Below are positions 44,217-54,925 of a DNA stretch of 64,000 nt, one piece after another. The notes under the pieces are model-generated. The model made no database searches and was not told the origin of the DNA. It saw nothing but the letters and a program-made list of their open reading frames with translations. This stretch comes from Crocinitomicaceae bacterium. Its GTDB lineage: Bacteria; Bacteroidota; Bacteroidia; Flavobacteriales_D; Crocinitomicaceae. The stretch's first letter is position 1. The number at the start of each line of letters is the position of its first letter. Position numbers and translations under genes: made by a program. The stretch lies in NCBI GenBank assembly GCA_014762645.1, contig JABURP010000116.1, forward strand, positions 40,530 through 104,529. The letters are read 5' to 3'.

Positions 44217-44465
44217 TTATTCAGCTGACTCCTTTACTTCCTCTGTCTTCTTCTCTTTTCCAGCAGATGCAGTTGTTTCATTTTGTCTCGCGTTTAACGC
44301 GGTCTTCAATCGAGCAATAGTTCTTCTATTGTGTCTCAACTCAAGTGGGTTCTCGAGTGGAGAAACCGAATGAGTCAATAACAATTTTGCTTGTTGCTCT
44401 TCCATTGTTTCGATCTTTTCCTGAAGATCTTTTAATGACAATTCTTTAATCTCTGATGCCTTCAT
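44217..44465 (-). CDS. rpmC: 50S ribosomal protein L29 with short charged tail
   Basis: 82 aa; L29 is usually 63-68. [30 protein letters not shown] and [24 protein letters not shown] are typical; the last ~18 residues are a charged Lys/Glu tail. L29 sits at the polypeptide exit site. 11 nt after rplP. Confidence 0.96.
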   Translation of the reverse strand: MKASEIKELSLKDLQEKIETMEEQQAKLLLTHSVSPLENPLELRHNRRTIARLKTALNARQNETTASAGKEKKTEEVKESAE

Positions 44466-44476
44466 CTCTTCAATTA

Positions 44477-44896
44477 TTACTCAACGTAATCTTTACGTAC
44501 GACAAACTTACATTTAACTGGAAGCTTTTGAGCAGCTAGTCTCAATGCTTCTTTAGCGGTTTCCATAGGAACACCTTCTGCTTCGAAAAGGATTCTACCT
44601 GGTCTTACCACTGCCACCCAATGAGAAGGAGCTCCTTTTCCTTTACCCATACGTACTTCAGCAGGTTTAGACGTTACAGGCTTGTCTGGGAAAATTCTGA
44701 TCCAAACTTTACCTTCTCTCTTCATGAATCTGGTCACGGCGATACGTGCAGCTTCAATCTGTCGAGCTGTGATCCATCCTGGCTCTAGTGTCTTAATCGC
44801 AAAGGAACCAAAAGCGATCTTGCTACCTCTTTGAGCTAGACCTCTGTTTCTTCCCTTCTGAGCTTTTCTAAATTTTGTTCTTTTCGGCTGTAACAT
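44477..44896 (-). CDS. rplP: 50S ribosomal protein L16
   Basis: 139 aa. [53 protein letters not shown] and [22 protein letters not shown] are the L16 pattern; near the A-site tRNA. 24 nt after rpsC. Confidence 0.97.
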   Translation of the reverse strand: MLQPKRTKFRKAQKGRNRGLAQRGSKIAFGSFAIKTLEPGWITARQIEAARIAVTRFMKREGKVWIRIFPDKPVTSKPAEVRMGKGKGAPSHWVAVVRPGRILFEAEGVPMETAKEALRLAAQKLPVKCKFVVRKDYVE

Positions 44897-44920
44897 GATT
44901 ACTGCTTTATTCTTCTATAC

Positions 44921-45631
44921 TTATTTTCTTCTATTCTGGAAGTTCGGATTTCTCTTTCCTCCACCTTTTTTCTGCTGAAGTCCGATATTAGGAGAAAGGT
45001 CTCTTTTTCCGTACACTTCACCTTTACAGATCCACACCTTGATACCGATTCTACCGTAAGTAGTGTGCGCTTCAGAAAGTGCATAATCGATATCAGCTCT
45101 GAATGTGTGAAGAGGAGTTCTTCCTTCTTTGTACATTTCTGAACGAGCCATTTCCGCTCCATTCAATCTTCCGGAGATCTTCACCTTAATTCCCTCAGCT
45201 CCCATTCTCATTGTTGAAGCAATAGCCATTTTAATGGCTCTACGGAATGAAATTCGTCCTTCGATTTGTCTTGCGATTGAGTCTGCTACCAATTTGGCAT
45301 CTAACTCAGGTCGTTTGATTTCGAAGATGTTAATTTGAACTTCTTTTCCAGTTACTTTCTTCAACTCTTCTTTCAACTTGTCAACTTCTTTACCACCTTT
45401 ACCAATGATCACACCCGGACGGGCAGTGTTGATAGTAACGGTAACTAACTTGATAGTACGTTCAATGATAATCTTAGCGATACTAGCTTTTTGCAAACGT
45501 GCATGTAGGTAGTTTCTAATTTTATCATCCTCTACAATCTTATCAGAGTAGTCATCTCCTCCAAACCAGTTAGAATCCCAACCTTTAATGAAGCCTAATC
45601 TATTTCCTATTGGATTTGTCTTTTGTCCCAT
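44921..45631 (-). CDS. rpsC: 30S ribosomal protein S3
   Basis: 236 aa. The KH domain carries the GxxG-type loop ([20 protein letters not shown]); [23 protein letters not shown] and the C-domain [18 protein letters not shown] match S3. Basic tail. 7 nt after rplV. Confidence 0.97.
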   Translation of the reverse strand: MGQKTNPIGNRLGFIKGWDSNWFGGDDYSDKIVEDDKIRNYLHARLQKASIAKIIIERTIKLVTVTINTARPGVIIGKGGKEVDKLKEELKKVTGKEVQINIFEIKRPELDAKLVADSIARQIEGRISFRRAIKMAIASTMRMGAEGIKVKISGRLNGAEMARSEMYKEGRTPLHTFRADIDYALSEAHTTYGRIGIKVWICKGEVYGKRDLSPNIGLQQKKGGGKRNPNFQNRRK

Positions 45632-45638
45632 CAGTTAT

Positions 45639-46037
45639 TTAACTTTTAATGCTATCAACAATGATAGTGGTGTGGTTAGATCTTTTTCTAATTCTATGTG
45701 CTCTACCCTGAGGTGCAGGCTGGATTCTTTTCAGCATTCCGGCATTGTCCACACGAATTTCAGAGATGATTAATGTTTCATCCTCAAGATTCTTGTCTTC
45801 ATTTTTCTGCTCCCAGTTTGCAATTGCAGATCTTAATAGTTTCTCTAATCGGCTTGCTGCTTCTTTAGAGTTGTGTGAAAGGATATTCAGTGCTTTGTTT
45901 ACTTCCTGACCTCTCACGATATCTGCAACCAGTCTCATTTTTCTGGCAGAAACAGGGCAGTTTCTAAGCTTTGCAATAGCAATGCTGCTCTTCTGCTCTT
46001 TTCTTTTCTCTGCTGCTAATCTTTTTCTAGCTCCCAT
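45639..46037 (-). CDS. rplV: 50S ribosomal protein L22
   Basis: 132 aa. [34 protein letters not shown] and the tunnel-lining end [24 protein letters not shown] match. The N-terminus is basic and slightly extended. 25 nt after rpsS. Confidence 0.97.
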   Translation of the reverse strand: MGARKRLAAEKRKEQKSSIAIAKLRNCPVSARKMRLVADIVRGQEVNKALNILSHNSKEAASRLEKLLRSAIANWEQKNEDKNLEDETLIISEIRVDNAGMLKRIQPAPQGRAHRIRKRSNHTTIIVDSIKS

Positions 46038-46062
46038 TTTATTTAATGTTTAGCCTGTTTAC

Positions 46063-46326
46063 TTATTTTCCTTTAGAGTGACCTCTGAATGTTCTTGTTG
46101 GAGCAAACTCACCGAGTTTGTGTCCTACCATATTCTCTGTCACATAAACAGGAATGAACTTGTTACCATTGTGAACCGCGATTGTCAAACCGACAAATTC
46201 AGGAGTTATGGTTGAAGCTCTTGACCAGGTTTTGATCACTTCTTTTTTACCAGACTCTTGTGCGGTGTCTACTCTCTGCATTAACTTGTAATGAACAAAA
46301 GGAGGTTTTTTTAATGATCTACTCAT
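46063..46326 (-). CDS. rpsS: 30S ribosomal protein S19
   Basis: 87 aa. [19 protein letters not shown] and [35 protein letters not shown] match. Head protein forming a complex with S13. 7 nt after rplB. Confidence 0.97.
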   Translation of the reverse strand: MSRSLKKPPFVHYKLMQRVDTAQESGKKEVIKTWSRASTITPEFVGLTIAVHNGNKFIPVYVTENMVGHKLGEFAPTRTFRGHSKGK

Positions 46327-46333
46327 TTCCTAT

Positions 46334-47158
46334 TTATTTTTTACGCTTTTCAATTATGTACTTAGAAGAATATTTCTTCTTTGATCTTGTCTTGTATCCT
46401 TTAGCAGGCTTACCATTTCTTGATCTTGGATGACCTCCGGAAGCTCTACCTTCACCACCACCCATTGGGTGATCAACAGGGTTCATTACAACACCTCTTA
46501 CACGTGGTCTTCTACCTTTCCATCTTGATCTACCAGCTTTACCTGAAATAACCAACATGTGCTCACCATTGGAAACAGATCCAACTGTTGCCATACAAGT
46601 CAACAAAATTCTTCTTACCTCACCTGAAGGCATTTTTACGATTGCATACTTTCCTTCTTTTGAAGTAAGTTGTGCGTATGTTCCTGCACCTCTTGCAATT
46701 GCTCCACCTTTACCAGGCTTCAATTCAATATTGTGAATGATAGTACCCAAAGGAATGTCACTTAAATAAAGTGTGTTTCCTACTTCTGGTGCTACACCTT
46801 TTCCTGAATTTATCACAGCTCCAACTTCAAGTCCTTCCGGTGCAATGATGTATCTTTTCTCACCATCTGCATAAAAAAGAAGAGCGATACGAGCGGTTCT
46901 GTTTGGATCGTACTCGATAGATTTAACCGTAGCAGGAATTCCAAACTTATCTCTTTTGAAATCGACAACTCTGTACTTTTTCTTGTGCCCACCACCAAGG
47001 TAACGCATAGTCATTCTACCCTGGCTGTTACGGCCACCAGAACGTTTTTTTGCAGACATCAATGACTTTTCAGGTTTCGATTTAGTGATCTCACTAAAAT
47101 CGTTAACGATCTTGTGTCTTTGACCCGGTGTTATTGGCTTTAACTTTCTAACTCCCAT
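46334..47158 (-). CDS. rplB: 50S ribosomal protein L2
   Basis: 274 aa. Core peptidyl-transferase-region protein; [48 protein letters not shown] (the region with the conserved His) and [16 protein letters not shown] match. 11 nt after rplW. Confidence 0.97.
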   Translation of the reverse strand: MGVRKLKPITPGQRHKIVNDFSEITKSKPEKSLMSAKKRSGGRNSQGRMTMRYLGGGHKKKYRVVDFKRDKFGIPATVKSIEYDPNRTARIALLFYADGEKRYIIAPEGLEVGAVINSGKGVAPEVGNTLYLSDIPLGTIIHNIELKPGKGGAIARGAGTYAQLTSKEGKYAIVKMPSGEVRRILLTCMATVGSVSNGEHMLVISGKAGRSRWKGRRPRVRGVVMNPVDHPMGGGEGRASGGHPRSRNGKPAKGYKTRSKKKYSSKYIIEKRKK

Positions 47159-47169
47159 TTCTCAATTTC

Positions 47170-47466
47170 TTAAATGTTCTCGTATAAATCGATTGTCTCT
47201 CCTTCAGCAACCGTCACGATAGCTTTTTTCCAAAGAGGAATTCTTGCTTCTGCAATACCTTTAGAGGTATACTTTCTCTTGGCTTTTCCGCCACCGTATC
47301 TCATTGTTCTTACGCTATCAACAGAAACTCCGTAAATTCTTTCAATCTCTTTTTTGATTTCAAGTTTGTTGGCGTTTCTATCTACAACAAATGCAAATCT
47401 GTTGTTTAACTCACTATCAAGTGTAGCTTTTTCAGTAAGGATCGGTTTTTTAATAATGTTGTTCAT
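47170..47466 (-). CDS. rplW: 50S ribosomal protein L23
   Basis: 98 aa. IIKKPILTEKATLDSELNNRFAFVVDRNANKLEIKKEIERIYGVSVDSVRTM is typical; tunnel-exit docking site for trigger factor and SRP. 7 nt after rplD. Confidence 0.97.
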   Translation of the reverse strand: MNNIIKKPILTEKATLDSELNNRFAFVVDRNANKLEIKKEIERIYGVSVDSVRTMRYGGGKAKRKYTSKGIAEARIPLWKKAIVTVAEGETIDLYENI

Positions 47467-47473
47467 CTCTTCC

Positions 47474-48100
47474 TTATTTCAAAATGTTCTCAATTTTCTC
47501 CACAGCTCCTTCAGCGATTACCATCTTGTTCGAATTAACGATTTCGTAAGTGTTTAGGCTATCTGCTGTCACAACATTTGCTCCCTGTACATTTCTCGCT
47601 GACAGGTATACATTTCTGTTGTATTCAGGAAGAACGATCAACACCTTCTCATAAGCTGCGTCTATTCCATCCATTACCTTCAAAAATTCTTTTGTTGAAG
47701 GCTCTTTAAAGTCAATTCCGCTTAAAACAACAATTTCTCCGTCTTTCGCTTTATATGAAAGTGCTGACTTACGCGCCAACTTTTTCACTTTTCCGTTCAG
47801 TTTGAAATCGTAGTTTCTAGGTTGAGGACCAAAAACACGTCCTCCTCCTCTGAAAACAGGAGACTTGATGCTACCAGCTCTGGCAGTACCTGTTCCTTTT
47901 TGTTTTTTAATCTTTCTGGTCGAACCTTTGATATCAGCTCTTTCTTTTGACTTGTGCGTTCCCTGACGTTTCGCAGCTAAATACTGTTTTACATCCAGGT
48001 AGATCGCGTGGTCATTTGGCTCAATTCCGTAAATGGAATCCGCTAACGTAACTTTCTTCGAAGTTTCTTTCCCGTTAGTATCTACTACTTTAATATCCAT
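47474..48100 (-). CDS. rplD: 50S ribosomal protein L4
   Basis: 208 aa. The extended loop KGTGTARAGSIKSPVFRGGGRVFGPQPRNYDFKLNGKVKKLARKSALSYKAKD identifies L4. In other bacteria it represses the S10 operon; no L4 leader was identified here. 1 nt after rplC. Confidence 0.97.
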   Translation of the reverse strand: MDIKVVDTNGKETSKKVTLADSIYGIEPNDHAIYLDVKQYLAAKRQGTHKSKERADIKGSTRKIKKQKGTGTARAGSIKSPVFRGGGRVFGPQPRNYDFKLNGKVKKLARKSALSYKAKDGEIVVLSGIDFKEPSTKEFLKVMDGIDAAYEKVLIVLPEYNRNVYLSARNVQGANVVTADSLNTYEIVNSNKMVIAEGAVEKIENILK

Positions 48101-48101
48101 C

Positions 48102-48716
48102 TTACTTCTCGATTATTACGAAAGAACCTTTGTGTCCAGGAATAGATCCTTTAACAACGATCAAGTTCTTGTCAGTTAATACTTTCAATATCTGAAGATT
48201 TGTTTGCTTCACACGAGCATTACCGGTTTGTCCAGCCATTCTCATTCCTTTGAATACTCTCGCAGGATAAGATGCTGCACCAATAGATCCGGGTGCTCTT
48301 AGTCGGTTGTGCTGACCGTGAGTCTGCTGACCAACACCACCAAAGTTGTGACGTTTAACAACTCCCTGGAAACCTTTTCCTTTTGAAGTTCCAACCACGT
48401 CTACGAACTCACCTTCTTCAAACATTTCAACATTTACTACATCTCCTAACTTCAGATCTTCCATACCATCAAACTCAACCAATTTTCTTTTTGGTGTAGT
48501 TTTGGCTTTTTTGAAGTGGCCCTGCATAGCAGAAGATGTATTTTTTTCTCGCTTATCTCCGTAAGCAAGCTGAACAGCTGAATAGCCGTCCTTGTCCTCG
48601 GTTTTCACTTGTGTTACTACACAAGGACCAGCCTCTATCAACGTGCATGGCGTTGCCTTGCCCTCGGCACTGTAGATGCTAGTCATCCCGATTTTCTTTC
48701 CAATTATCCCTGGCAT
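48102..48716 (-). CDS. rplC: 50S ribosomal protein L3
   Basis: 204 aa. [54 protein letters not shown] and [35 protein letters not shown] match. 30 nt after rpsJ. Confidence 0.97.
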   Translation of the reverse strand: MPGIIGKKIGMTSIYSAEGKATPCTLIEAGPCVVTQVKTEDKDGYSAVQLAYGDKREKNTSSAMQGHFKKAKTTPKRKLVEFDGMEDLKLGDVVNVEMFEEGEFVDVVGTSKGKGFQGVVKRHNFGGVGQQTHGQHNRLRAPGSIGAASYPARVFKGMRMAGQTGNARVKQTNLQILKVLTDKNLIVVKGSIPGHKGSFVIIEK

Positions 48717-48746
48717 ACTTTACTTATTAATCGTCTTACTTAATTG

Positions 48747-49052
48747 TTAGACTTTGATTTCAACGTTAACTCCACTAGGAAGTTCCAATTTCATTAGTGC
48801 ATCTACTGTTTTGGATGACGAACTGTAAATGTCAATCAACCTTTTGTAGGCACAAAGCTGAAACTGCTCTCTAGCTTTTTTATTTACATGCGGCGATTTA
48901 AGCACAGTATAAATTCTCTTGTGTGTTGGTAGAGGAATTGGTCCGCTAACAACAGCACCTGTGGCTTTTACCGCTTTTACGATCTTTTCGGCTGACTTGT
49001 CAACCAGGTTGTGATCGTACGATTTTAATTTTATTCTGATCTTCTGACTCAT
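48747..49052 (-). CDS. rpsJ: 30S ribosomal protein S10
   Basis: 101 aa. [60 protein letters not shown] is the S10 pattern; also a transcription antitermination (NusE) factor. 19 nt after fusA, with no tuf gene between. Confidence 0.97.
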   Translation of the reverse strand: MSQKIRIKLKSYDHNLVDKSAEKIVKAVKATGAVVSGPIPLPTHKRIYTVLKSPHVNKKAREQFQLCAYKRLIDIYSSSSKTVDALMKLELPSGVNVEIKV

Positions 49053-49071
49053 TTTTATTCCGATCTTAATA

Positions 49072-51210
49072 TTATGCTTCTACTTGTCCTTTTGCTTTTT
49101 TAATTACTTCCTCAGCAATATTCTTAGGAGTTGGTGCATAGTGCGAGAACTCCATAGTTGATGTTGCTCTACCTGACGACAATGTTCTTAGGGTAGTTAC
49201 GTAACCGAACATTTCTGAAAGAGGTACATCTGCCTTGATCACTTTTGCTCCTGCTCTGTCATCCATCCCAGCCATTTGGCCTCTTCTTCTGTTCAAGTCA
49301 GCCACGATATCTCCCATATTTTCTTCAGGAGTAACAACTTCAACTTTCATGATTGGCTCAAGCAATTCAGGCTGCGCATTTTTCAATGCATTTCTATACG
49401 CCATCTTCGCACAAACTTCAAATGAAAGTGAGTCAGAATCCACATCATGGTAAGACCCGTCATTTAGTTCTACTTTAAGCGAATCAACAGGGTACCCTGC
49501 CAATACACCATTTTTCATAGACTCTTTAAATCCTTTTTCAACAGAAGGGATATATTCTCTAGGAATGTTACCACCTTTAATGTTGTTAATGAACTCAAGT
49601 CCTGTTTTTTCCTCATCATCCTGAGGCATGATTTTCACCACGATATCGGCGAATTTACCACGACCACCAGTTTGTTTCTTATAGGTTTCTCTGTGGTCAA
49701 CAGGAACGTTGATACGCTCTTTATAAGCAACCTGGGGGTTACCTTCGTTCACTTCTACTTTGAACTCTCTCTTCAACCTGTCAATCAAAACTTCAAGGTG
49801 AAGCTCACCCATACCTCTAATTACTGTCTGACCTGAATCTTCATCCGTTTCAATTTGGAATGTAGGATCCTCTTCAGCCAATTTAGAAAGACCAACACCT
49901 AATTTATCAAGGTCGGCCTGAGTTTTAGGCTCAATAGCAATTCCGATTACCGGGTCAGGGAACGTCATAGATTCAAGAACGATTTGGTTCTTTTCATCAC
50001 AAAGCGTATCTCCTGTTCTGATATCTTTAAATCCAACACCTGCACCTATATCACCAGCCTCGATAAAATCGATTGGGTTTTGTTTGTTAGAGTGCATTTG
50101 GAAAATTCTTGAAATTCTTTCTTTCTTACCTGTTCTTGGAACATATACGTAAGAACCTGCATCAATTTTACCGGAATACATTCTGAAGAAACAAAGTCTT
50201 CCGACGAATGGATCGGTAGCAATTTTAAATGCCAATGCAGCAGTAGGCTCTTCTGAAGATGGTTCTCTTGTGATGATTTTTTCTTCATCATCAACATCAT
50301 GTCCAGATACAGCACCTACATCATAAGGAGATGGCATAAATGCCATAACAGCATCCAGCATAGTTTGAACTCCTTTATTTTTGAAAGCGGAACCACACAA
50401 CATTGGTTGGATTTCCATTTTCAAGGTAGCAGATCGAATCGCTGACATCATTTCGTCAACAGTAATTGAATCCGGATCTTCAAAGAATTTCTCCATCAAA
50501 GTTTCATCCGATTCTGCAACTGACTCTACCAATTTTTCTCTCCACTCCTGTGCTTCTCCCAACAATTCTGAAGGAATTTCATACTCACGGTAAGTCATAC
50601 CCATGTCTTCCTCATTCCAGTCAATGGCTTTCATTTTAATCAAATCCACCACACCTTTGAAGTCATCTTCAGCTCCAATTGGAATTTGAAGAGGAACAGG
50701 GTTACCATGTAATCTTTCTTTTACCTCTTTATATGCTCTAAAGAAGTCAGCTCCGGCACGATCCATTTTGTTCACGAAGATCAATCTTGGAACACCGTAT
50801 TTATTTGCTTGTCTCCAAACAGTTTCAGATTGCGGCTCAACACCAGAAGCTGCACAAATAAGTGCTACTGCTCCATCCAATACACGAAGCGAACGTTCAA
50901 CCTCAACAGTAAAGTCAACGTGACCCGGAGTATCAATAATATTAATTCTGTACTCTTTTGAATCAGGAGTTTGTTCACCTAACACCGTTGGATATTTCCA
51001 GAAACAAGTTGTTGCAGCGGAAGTAATTGTAATTCCTCTCTCCTGCTCTTGCTCCATCCAGTCCATGGTTGCTGCTCCGTCGTGTACCTCACCAATTTTA
51101 TGCGAAATACCCGTGTAATATAGAATACGCTCAGTTGTTGTCGTTTTACCGGCATCAACATGGGCCATAATTCCAATGTTTCTTGTATATGTTAAATCTC
51201 TTTTCGCCAT
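49072..51210 (-). CDS. fusA: Elongation factor G
   Basis: 712 aa translocase GTPase. G1 [15 protein letters not shown]2 [15 protein letters not shown]3 [13 protein letters not shown]4 [11 protein letters not shown], and domain IV with [17 protein letters not shown] at the end. Normal length. 6 nt after rpsG. Confidence 0.97.
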   Translation of the reverse strand: MAKRDLTYTRNIGIMAHVDAGKTTTTERILYYTGISHKIGEVHDGAATMDWMEQEQERGITITSAATTCFWKYPTVLGEQTPDSKEYRINIIDTPGHVDFTVEVERSLRVLDGAVALICAASGVEPQSETVWRQANKYGVPRLIFVNKMDRAGADFFRAYKEVKERLHGNPVPLQIPIGAEDDFKGVVDLIKMKAIDWNEEDMGMTYREYEIPSELLGEAQEWREKLVESVAESDETLMEKFFEDPDSITVDEMMSAIRSATLKMEIQPMLCGSAFKNKGVQTMLDAVMAFMPSPYDVGAVSGHDVDDEEKIITREPSSEEPTAALAFKIATDPFVGRLCFFRMYSGKIDAGSYVYVPRTGKKERISRIFQMHSNKQNPIDFIEAGDIGAGVGFKDIRTGDTLCDEKNQIVLESMTFPDPVIGIAIEPKTQADLDKLGVGLSKLAEEDPTFQIETDEDSGQTVIRGMGELHLEVLIDRLKREFKVEVNEGNPQVAYKERINVPVDHRETYKKQTGGRGKFADIVVKIMPQDDEEKTGLEFINNIKGGNIPREYIPSVEKGFKESMKNGVLAGYPVDSLKVELNDGSYHDVDSDSLSFEVCAKMAYRNALKNAQPELLEPIMKVEVVTPEENMGDIVADLNRRRGQMAGMDDRAGAKVIKADVPLSEMFGYVTTLRTLSSGRATSTMEFSHYAPTPKNIAEEVIKKAKGQVEA

Positions 51211-51216
51211 TATATA

Positions 51217-51687
51217 TTAGAATCTGAAGTGTGAAAATGCTTTATTTGCTTCTGCCATACGGTGCATATCTTCTTTCTTTTTGAAAGCGGCACCTTCTTC
51301 TTTAGCGGCAGAAATGATCTCAGCAGCCAACTTCTGAGCCATGGTTTTCTCATTTCTTTTTCTTGAGAAACCAATCAACCATTTCATGGCTAAAGATTGT
51401 TTTCTATTATCCCTTACAGGAGTAGGAATCTGGAAAGTTGCTCCACCCACTCTTCTACTTCTTACCTCAACACCTGGAGTTACATTTGTCAATGCTTTTT
51501 TAAATACATCAAGCGGATTTTCATCCTTAACTTTTTCCTGTACAATATCTATAGCGTCATAGAATATTGTGAAGGCAACACTTTTCTTTCCGTGCATCAT
51601 TAAGTTGTTGACGAATTTAGTTACCAATACATCCTTAAATTTCGGATCAGGTAGAATCGTGTGTTTTTTCGCTTGTCTTCTTCTCAT
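51217..51687 (-). CDS. rpsG: 30S ribosomal protein S7
   Basis: 156 aa. [38 protein letters not shown] and [28 protein letters not shown] match. Head-assembly initiator. 10 nt after rpsL. Confidence 0.97.
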   Translation of the reverse strand: MRRRQAKKHTILPDPKFKDVLVTKFVNNLMMHGKKSVAFTIFYDAIDIVQEKVKDENPLDVFKKALTNVTPGVEVRSRRVGGATFQIPTPVRDNRKQSLAMKWLIGFSRKRNEKTMAQKLAAEIISAAKEEGAAFKKKEDMHRMAEANKAFSHFRF

Positions 51688-51697
51688 GATTCCCTAA

Positions 51698-52072
51698 TTA
51701 TTTCTTCGGTTTTTTAGCACCGTATTTAGACCTTCTTTGTAACCTACCTTCAACACCAGCTGTATCCAACGCTCCTCTAACAATGTGATATCTTACACCT
51801 GGAAGATCTTTTACTCTTCCTCCCCTTACAAGAACAATACTGTGCTCTTGAAGATTGTGTCCTTCACCACCGATATAAGCGTTGACTTCTTTACCGTTGG
51901 TTAATCTAACCCTCGCTACTTTTCTCATAGCTGAGTTAGGTTTCTTAGGTGTAGTGGTGTACACACGCACACATACTCCCCTTCTCTGCGGGCAAGAATC
52001 AAGCGCAGCCGACTTCGAAGTTTTCACCTGAGCCGTTCTTCCCTTTCGTACTAATTGTTGAATAGTTGGCAT
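51698..52072 (-). CDS. rpsL: 30S ribosomal protein S12
   Basis: 124 aa. [30 protein letters not shown] and [17 protein letters not shown] are intact; the lysines of PKKPNS and RVKDLPG, where streptomycin-resistance changes arise, are wild type. First gene of the 17-kb ribosomal cluster, about 70 nt after the predicted promoter. Confidence 0.97.
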   Translation of the reverse strand: MPTIQQLVRKGRTAQVKTSKSAALDSCPQRRGVCVRVYTTTPKKPNSAMRKVARVRLTNGKEVNAYIGGEGHNLQEHSIVLVRGGRVKDLPGVRYHIVRGALDTAGVEGRLQRRSKYGAKKPKK

Positions 52073-52141
52073 ATTCTAAATACTATATTTTATCTATTGT
52101 TTCGCAATATTTTACACCCAAATTCGCAAAAATTCGGAGTG

Positions 52142-52171
52142 CAAAGGTATTAAGTTTTTTTGATAAAACAA
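52142..52171 (-). promoter_or_regulatory. Promoter of the rpsL-rplQ ribosomal cluster
   Basis: On the minus strand TTG (52171-52169), 19-bp spacer, then TACCTTTG (52149-52142): a textbook Bacteroidota -33/-7 promoter. The predicted leader to the rpsL ATG is about 65 nt. It is the only strong promoter I see serving the cluster; others inside cannot be excluded. Confidence 0.75.
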
Positions 52172-52654
52172 TTTTTAGTTGTAATTATTCGCAGATTTTT
52201 CACAATCCTCTGTTGAAAGGAATTTTTAACGGATAAACATCCGAATTGTTTCGACAAATAAGCCACTTAATATTACACCATACACACCTTGTTTTTATCT
52301 TGTTATTTTTCAGCGATTTATAATTAAGTTGTGATACTAGATTGATACCTTAATATCAATATTCATTTATCTATGTTCTTTCATGCAACAAAAAACTGGA
52401 ATTATAATTTCAAATTCGTATCAAAAGAACTTTTTGGCACTTTTATGATAAGGAGCCCATCTTTATTAGAGATATTCTGTCATGGTGATATTAAGCGGTG
52501 CCCTCCTTTAACCATGTTTATTTAAAATTGAACAGGTACCCAATCACACAAAAATTGAATCTCCTATCTATTATCATACAGAATTGGTAAGATTGTTTAC
52601 AAAATTTTGATTTGACAGCTCGGCTTCTAAATAGAATATCTCTAATTTTGTGAC
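52172..52654. other. AT-rich intergenic region between rpsL and the helicase gene
   Basis: About 480 bp without a credible ORF, tRNA or structured RNA that I can recognise. Near its right end a TAATTTTG element (52643-52650) sits 4 nt before the helicase ATG. The rest shows nothing I can interpret. Confidence 0.6.
52643..52650 (+). promoter_or_regulatory. Predicted -7 element of the UvrD/PcrA gene
   Basis: TAATTTTG fits TAnnTTTG. Transcription would start at or next to the A of ATG 52655, giving a leaderless mRNA. The nearest TTG (52612-52614) is 28 bp away, too far for a standard -33. Confidence 0.35.
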
Positions 52655-54925
52655 ATGAGTTATCTGGACACCCTTAATCCGCAGCAGCTTGAAGCCGTAA
52701 AACATACTGAAGGACCCTCAATGGTGATTGCGGGTGCAGGATCTGGAAAAACCCGGGTACTTACTTATCGCATAGCATATCTCATTGAAAGAGGCGTTGA
52801 TCCCTTTAACATACTCGCCCTGACATTTACCAATAAAGCTGCACGCGAAATGAAAGGACGTATTGCTCAAATCATTGGTGACTCAGAAGCCAAGAACATA
52901 TCCATGGGTACTTTTCATTCGGTGTTTGCTCGGATATTGAGACATCATTCAGATAAACTAGGGTATCCATCCAATTTTACGATTTATGACACCCAGGACT
53001 CACGCTCTTTATTAAAAACCATAATTAAAGAACTCAAACTGGATGATAAAACCTATAAACCCAATCTCGTTCACGGAAGGATTTCATCTGCCAAGAATAA
53101 TTTGATCTCTGCAGCAGCTTATGAAGCCAATTCTGATATAGTGACCGAAGACCGAATGAGTGGCAAACCGCGTTTGTTTGAGATTTATAAGGCCTATGAA
53201 AAGAGATGCTTCATGGCAGGTGCTATGGATTTTGATGATCTACTGTTCAAAACAAATGTGTTATTGAGAGATCATCCGGATGTCTTGCACTTTTACCAGC
53301 ACCGTTTCAGGTATATATTGGTTGATGAGTATCAGGATACAAATTACTCTCAATATCTCATTGTAAAAAAACTGGCAGATGTATTTCAAAATATTTGTGT
53401 GGTTGGAGATGATGCCCAGAGTATTTATTCATTTCGTGGCGCCAATATTGAGAACATTCTCAATTTCAAGAATGACTATCCGGAATGTGTAACCTTCAAA
53501 TTGGAACAGAATTACAGAAGCACCAAGACCATTGTCAATGCTGCCAATAGTATTATTGCCAAAAATAAAGATCAGATTCATAAAACGGTTTGGACGGATA
53601 ATGATTCAGGAAACAAGATAAAAGTCATCAGAACATTAACCGATAATGAAGAAGGGAAGGTTATCTCGAACCTGATCTACGAATTAAAAGTAAACGAGCA
53701 GGCGGCAAACGCTGACTTTGCCATATTATACCGGACAAATGCCCAGTCCAGATCTTTTGAGGAAGCATTGAGAAAACTGAATCTGCCTTATAAAATCTAT
53801 GGCGGACTTTCTTTTTATCAACGAAAAGAGATTAAAGACTTACTGGCCTACTTCAGGTTAACAGCCAACCCTAATGATGAAGAAGCACTAAAGCGGGTGA
53901 TTAATTATCCGAAACGCGGAATTGGTAAAACCACTGTTGAAAAAATTATAGTTGCTGCCAATCAATACGAAGTAGGAATGTGGGACGTGCTCATAAATCC
54001 TGGGAAATATCCCGTTGGATTACCTGGAGCAACTCAAAACAAGATCAACACCTTTATTACAGCCATTAAAAGTTATGCAGTTGACCTTGAAAAAGTGGAT
54101 GCCTATGAGCTTGCACAGAGTATTGCGAGAAGTTCGGGAATTTTAAAAGACCTGTATGACGACAAATCGCCAGAAGGTGTTGCCCGGTATGAGAATATAC
54201 AGGCGTTGCTTGCGGGTATTAAGGAATTTACGGAATCGGTTGGTGAAAATGAGACGGCATACTTAAGTGATTTCATGGTAGACGTCGCTTTACTTACTGA
54301 TGCTGACGAAGAAAAAGAAGAGGATCTTGACAAAATTACCTTGATGACCATTCACGCTTCAAAAGGGTTGGAATTTCCTTATGTATTTATTGTAGGACTG
54401 GAAGAAAACCTCTTTCCTTCACAGATGGCACTCAATTCCCGTTCTGAATTAGAAGAAGAAAGAAGGTTGTTTTATGTGGCACTAACCCGAGCGGAGAAAA
54501 AGGCCACTTTATCTTATGCCACCAGCAGGTATCGTTGGGGTAATCTTATCACCTCCGAACCCAGCCGGTTTATTGAAGAAATTGATACCGAATTTCTGGA
54601 AGTCAACAATCCTACACGCGGTTCAGGCAGGTCATTAAATCAAGTTAATCTGGAGCGCAAGGTTGGCATACCTGGTAAAAAGGTATTTTCTGATAAACAG
54701 CGAAAGCTAAAGAAAATTGGAGCAGCGGACGCCAAGCCAAAATCGGGTACTCCGGCTAATAAATTAGACCTTAAAGTTGGGTACAATGTAAAACATGAGC
54801 ATTTTGGAAAAGGAAAAGTAGTTGGTCTCGAGGGGGATCCACCTGTAAAAGCAACAGTGTTTTTTCCGAAAGTAGGAAACAAGCAACTTCTGTTAAAGTT
54901 TGCCCGACTAGAAATTGTCGAATAA
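52655..54925 (+). CDS. UvrD/PcrA-type superfamily 1 DNA helicase
   Basis: 756 aa 3'-5' helicase for DNA repair and removal of proteins from DNA. Motif Q/I: LNPQQLEAVKHTEGPSMVIAGAGSGKTRVLTYRI; Ia: LALTFTNKAAREMKGRI; II: ILVDEYQDTN; III: VVGDDAQSIYSFRGA; IV: LEQNYRSTKTIV; V/VI: LMTIHASKGLEFPYVFIVGLEE and RRLFYVALTRAEKKATLSYA. The C-terminal ~60 residues (KVGYNVKHEHFGKGKVVGLEG...) match the Tudor-like RNA-polymerase-binding domain of PcrA/UvrD. PcrA versus UvrD cannot be settled. It meets the convergent kinase gene with no intervening base. Confidence 0.94.
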   Translation: MSYLDTLNPQQLEAVKHTEGPSMVIAGAGSGKTRVLTYRIAYLIERGVDPFNILALTFTNKAAREMKGRIAQIIGDSEAKNISMGTFHSVFARILRHHSDKLGYPSNFTIYDTQDSRSLLKTIIKELKLDDKTYKPNLVHGRISSAKNNLISAAAYEANSDIVTEDRMSGKPRLFEIYKAYEKRCFMAGAMDFDDLLFKTNVLLRDHPDVLHFYQHRFRYILVDEYQDTNYSQYLIVKKLADVFQNICVVGDDAQSIYSFRGANIENILNFKNDYPECVTFKLEQNYRSTKTIVNAANSIIAKNKDQIHKTVWTDNDSGNKIKVIRTLTDNEEGKVISNLIYELKVNEQAANADFAILYRTNAQSRSFEEALRKLNLPYKIYGGLSFYQRKEIKDLLAYFRLTANPNDEEALKRVINYPKRGIGKTTVEKIIVAANQYEVGMWDVLINPGKYPVGLPGATQNKINTFITAIKSYAVDLEKVDAYELAQSIARSSGILKDLYDDKSPEGVARYENIQALLAGIKEFTESVGENETAYLSDFMVDVALLTDADEEKEEDLDKITLMTIHASKGLEFPYVFIVGLEENLFPSQMALNSRSELEEERRLFYVALTRAEKKATLSYATSRYRWGNLITSEPSRFIEEIDTEFLEVNNPTRGSGRSLNQVNLERKVGIPGKKVFSDKQRKLKKIGAADAKPKSGTPANKLDLKVGYNVKHEHFGKGKVVGLEGDPPVKATVFFPKVGNKQLLLKFARLEIVE

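Noticed and set aside
44899..45162. Second frame within rpsC on the same strand
   Set aside because: Out-of-frame shadow of a highly conserved ribosomal gene.
52172..52654. Possible small RNA or tRNA between rpsL and the helicase gene
   Set aside because: I found no cloverleaf, no strong hairpin with T-run and no conserved RNA motif by eye.
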